6,736 nucleotides of DNA. It comes from an uncultured Chloroflexota bacterium (GTDB taxonomy: Bacteria > Chloroflexota > Limnocylindria > Limnocylindrales > CSP1-4). The notes under the pieces were generated by a model. It had not been told where the DNA came from, ran no database searches, and was given only the letters and a program-made list of their open reading frames with translations. This document shows positions 5,173-6,736 of this stretch, one piece after another (position 1 is the first letter of the stretch; each line of letters begins with the position of its first letter). Made by a program: the position numbers and the translations under genes. The stretch spans positions 1-6,736 of the forward strand of contig CAIXZV010000491.1 of assembly GCA_903924005.1 (NCBI GenBank), read 5' to 3'.

Positions 5173-6158
5173 GCGGCGCCCTCGGCTTCGGCGCCCAAGT
5201 CAGCGGCCACGTCCGCGGCCACGTCCGCGCCGACAAGCTCCAGATACCGCTCCTCGAGGCTTCGGGCGCCCAGCCGCAGCTCGGTGAGCAGCAGGCCGCG
5301 CTCGGCACACCAGCCGGCCAGCGAAGACACCAGCGCTGGATCCGGCGCCGCGGTCAGACCCGTCATCTCATACGCGGCCCCGGCGCCAGCCACGGCCACC
5401 CGGGCGCCAGCACCGCCAACGGCCCCCGCGAGCGCACCCAATTCGGCATCGGCCAGCCGCGCGCTCAGACGGAACCGTACGCGCGGCGCCCCGGCCCCCG
5501 TCAGTTCGGCCGGGGTCCCGTAGGCCACCACGCGGCCGCGATCCAGCACGGCGACGCGGTCCGCCAGCAGCTCCACGTCGCCCAGCTCGTGCGTTGTGAG
5601 CAGGATTGTCGTCCCGGCGGCGCGCAGAGCGGCAATCCGCTCGCGGGTTGCCTGTTTGGCGGCCGGGTCCATGCCCGCGGTGGGCTCGTCCAGCATCAGC
5701 AGCTCGGGGCGCCCTAGCAGGGCCAGCGCCAGCGACAGCCGCTGCTTCTCCCCGCCGGACAGCCGCCGGTACCGCGTGTTCGCGGCCGCCCCCAAGTCCA
5801 CGGCCGTCAGCAGTGCCTCGGCATCCTCCGGGTCGCGGTAGAAGCGGGAGTACAGGCGCAACACCTCGCGCGGGGTAGTGCGGTTGTCGATGCCGCCCTC
5901 CTGGAGCATCAGCCCAATCCGCGGCCGAAGCTTCGCGCCGTCACGCACAGGGTCCAGCCCAAGCACGCTGACCGCGCCCGCGTCTGCCTTGCGGTAGCCC
6001 TCGAGGATCTCAACGGTTGTGGTTTTGCCGGCACCGTTTGGCCCCAGGAGGGCAAACAGCTCGCCCCGCTGGACCTCGAAGCTGACGCCGGTGAGGATGG
6101 CGCGCTTGCCGTAGGCCTTGCGGATGTCGGCGACGGCGATGGCGATGACGGCGCTCAC
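5169..6158 (-). CDS. ABC transporter ATP-binding protein (CcmA/DrrA-like)
   Basis: This 329-residue cytoplasmic ATPase powers the permease encoded next. The GTG start overlaps the stop of the thioredoxin gene (GTGA, 6158-6155). No better start lies downstream before the first strand of the fold. All nucleotide-binding motifs are intact: Walker A GPNGAGKTT (39-47), Q-loop Gln86 in LMLQEGG, signature LSGGEKQR (133-140), Walker B LLMLDEP (153-159) with catalytic Glu158, and switch His190 in TTHELGD. The domain ends near residue 225. A C-terminal part of about 100 residues follows, as in DrrA/CcmA-type exporters (DUF4162-like position), with an Ala/Gly-rich stretch. The last residues DVAADVAADLGAEAEGAA are low-complexity and contain an in-frame 12-bp tandem duplication. 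The family is certain, but the substrate is unknown; export of a lipid, drug, haem-related or metal-related compound are all possible. Confidence 0.95.
   Translation of the reverse strand: MSAVIAIAVADIRKAYGKRAILTGVSFEVQRGELFALLGPNGAGKTTTVEILEGYRKADAGAVSVLGLDPVRDGAKLRPRIGLMLQEGGIDNRTTPREVLRLYSRFYRDPEDAEALLTAVDLGAAANTRYRRLSGGEKQRLSLALALLGRPELLMLDEPTAGMDPAAKQATRERIAALRAAGTTILLTTHELGDVELLADRVAVLDRGRVVAYGTPAELTGAGAPRVRFRLSARLADAELGALAGAVGGAGARVAVAGAGAAYEMTGLTAAPDPALVSSLAGWCAERGLLLTELRLGARSLEERYLELVGADVAADVAADLGAEAEGAA
5204..5227. repeat. 12-bp perfect tandem duplication in the ATPase C-terminus
   Basis: CGGCCACGTCCG is present twice in direct succession (5204-5215 and 5216-5227). It keeps the frame and yields the peptide repeat DVAA-DVAA near the end of the ATPase. 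This looks like a recent slippage event in a part that tolerates length change. Confidence 0.8.
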
Positions 6159-6688
6159 GGCTTGATCTTTGCGTACTGCGTGTCGAAATCAGTGGCCTTG
6201 ACCTGGCCAATCTGGATGGCGCGCAGGATGCCGTCCTTGTCGATGAAGTAGGTCTGCGGTGGCGCCACCACGCGATAGGCGGCGGCGATTGCGCCATCAG
6301 CATCGGTCACGGTTGGCCAGGTTGCGCCCTGATCCGCCACAAAGGGCAGCGCAAGCTCGGCCTGGTCTTTGTACAGGACGCCGAGGATCATCAGACCGTC
6401 GGTGGCGCCAAGCGTGCTCAGGCGCTCCTTGAGCAGCGGGAACTCGTCACGGCAGGGCTGGCACCAGGAGGCCCAGAAGTTGATCACCACCGGGTGCCCG
6501 CGGAAGACCGACAAGTCGATCTTGGTAGTGCCGTCGATGGCGGTCCCGATGAGCGCCGGGGCTGCCTGCCCAATCCGGGCAGAGCCGTCGCTGCCGCCGC
6601 ATCCGACGAGGAGGGTGGCCCCAAGGGCGGTGGCGACCAGGGTGGCAGTCAGCCGGGTAAACCGTGCGCGGCGGGTGGATCGCGTGAT
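6155..6688 (-). CDS. TlpA/ResA-like thioredoxin-fold lipoprotein, non-standard start
   Basis: This is an extracytoplasmic thiol-disulfide oxidoreductase of the TlpA/ResA/CcmG type. Such proteins reduce cysteines in apocytochrome c or in copper chaperones and CuA sites. The active site W-C-Q-P-C (Cys76, Cys79 if translation starts at 6688) lies in VVINFWASWCQPCRDEFP, and the cis-Pro region is VVAPPQTYFIDKDG. Upstream in the same frame is a convincing lipoprotein signal: TRSTRRARFTR, a hydrophobic core and lipobox LLVGC (Cys30). Between the in-frame TGA at 6706-6704 and this signal there is no ATG, GTG or TTG. The first standard start, a TTG at 6514, would remove the signal and the first strand of the fold. 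The best candidate is the ATC at 6688-6686, ten bases after the upstream stop, with AAGTAGG as a possible ribosome site; CTG at 6652 is another. The stop overlaps the start of the ABC ATPase. The family is sure; the start is not. Confidence 0.85.
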   Translation of the reverse strand: MTRSTRRARFTRLTATLVATALGATLLVGCGGSDGSARIGQAAPALIGTAIDGTTKIDLSVFRGHPVVINFWASWCQPCRDEFPLLKERLSTLGATDGLMILGVLYKDQAELALPFVADQGATWPTVTDADGAIAAAYRVVAPPQTYFIDKDGILRAIQIGQVKATDFDTQYAKIKP

Positions 6689-6698
6689 CGTGGCGGGC

Positions 6699-6736
6699 CT
6701 ACTTCAGCGTGAGCGTCCCGGTCATGTTGGGATAGA
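6699..6736 (-). CDS. C-terminal end of an unidentified protein, possibly cupredoxin-like
   Basis: Read on the - strand, the frame entering from the right edge gives YPNMTGTLTLK followed by TAG at 6701-6699. Only 11 codons are inside the window. A Met followed by G-T and alternating hydrophobic residues at the very C-terminus resembles the last strand of small cupredoxins (H-P-x-M-x-G-x-V-x-V), which would suit the copper genes nearby. The ligand His usually next to the Pro is a Tyr here. With so little sequence this is only a hint. The stop is 10 bp from the proposed ATC start of the thioredoxin gene, so the two are probably co-transcribed. Confidence 0.4.
   Translation of the reverse strand, partial: YPNMTGTLTLK

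Noticed and set aside
4390..6158. NosF/NosY identity for the ABC pair because of nearby copper genes
   Set aside because: No nosZ, nosD or nosL is seen, and the motifs are generic for ABC-2 exporters, so the specific name is not supported.
6512..6514. TTG at 6514 as the true start of the thioredoxin gene
   Set aside because: It would delete a well-formed lipoprotein signal encoded in the same frame and the start of the fold.

Overview
This is a GC-rich window with GTG starts, overlapping genes and N-terminal lipoprotein signals. The style fits a high-GC bacterium such as a Chloroflexota or Actinomycetota member; that is an impression from codon use and gene content, not a demonstrated assignment. 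At least seven protein genes are visible. One, at the left edge, is on the + strand and lacks its 5' end. All the others are on the - strand and converge on it.

Left part (1-1983, + strand): the C-terminal 660 residues of a large, probably extracytoplasmic protein. It has an Asp-box (BNR/sialidase-like) region followed by about seven ~50-residue Trp-containing repeats, which look like a second beta-propeller. It ends 36 bp from the facing gene, with a GC-rich hairpin at the junction.

Middle (2020-4105, - strand; read from high to low coordinates): a long TspO/MBR-like membrane protein, then a SCO1/SenC lipoprotein, then a PCu(A)C copper-chaperone lipoprotein with a Met-rich insertion. A stem-loop with the SCO stop codon in its loop separates the last two. 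SCO and PCu(A)C are the classic pair that delivers copper to the CuA site of cytochrome oxidase outside the membrane.

Right part (4390-6736, - strand): the last codons of an unidentified protein, then a TlpA/ResA-like thioredoxin lipoprotein, an ABC ATPase and an ABC-2 permease. The last three are joined by 4-bp stop/start overlaps (GTGA and ATGA), so they are one translationally coupled unit. The thioredoxin lipoprotein has no ATG, GTG or TTG start ahead of its signal peptide; an ATC or CTG start, or a sequence error, has to be assumed.

Between the ABC permease and tspO lies a 284-bp non-coding region. It holds the most unusual DNA in the window: a 122-bp imperfect inverted repeat (two 50-bp arms, 37/50 matching, no gaps, 22-bp spacer), with direct repeats around it. 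It could be a small non-autonomous mobile element, a paired operator or a structured RNA.

Taken together, the - strand genes look like a respiratory copper and thiol-redox maturation neighbourhood. I did not find a clearly new multi-gene system. The inverted repeat, the missing start codon and the Met-rich insertion are the points most worth a second look.
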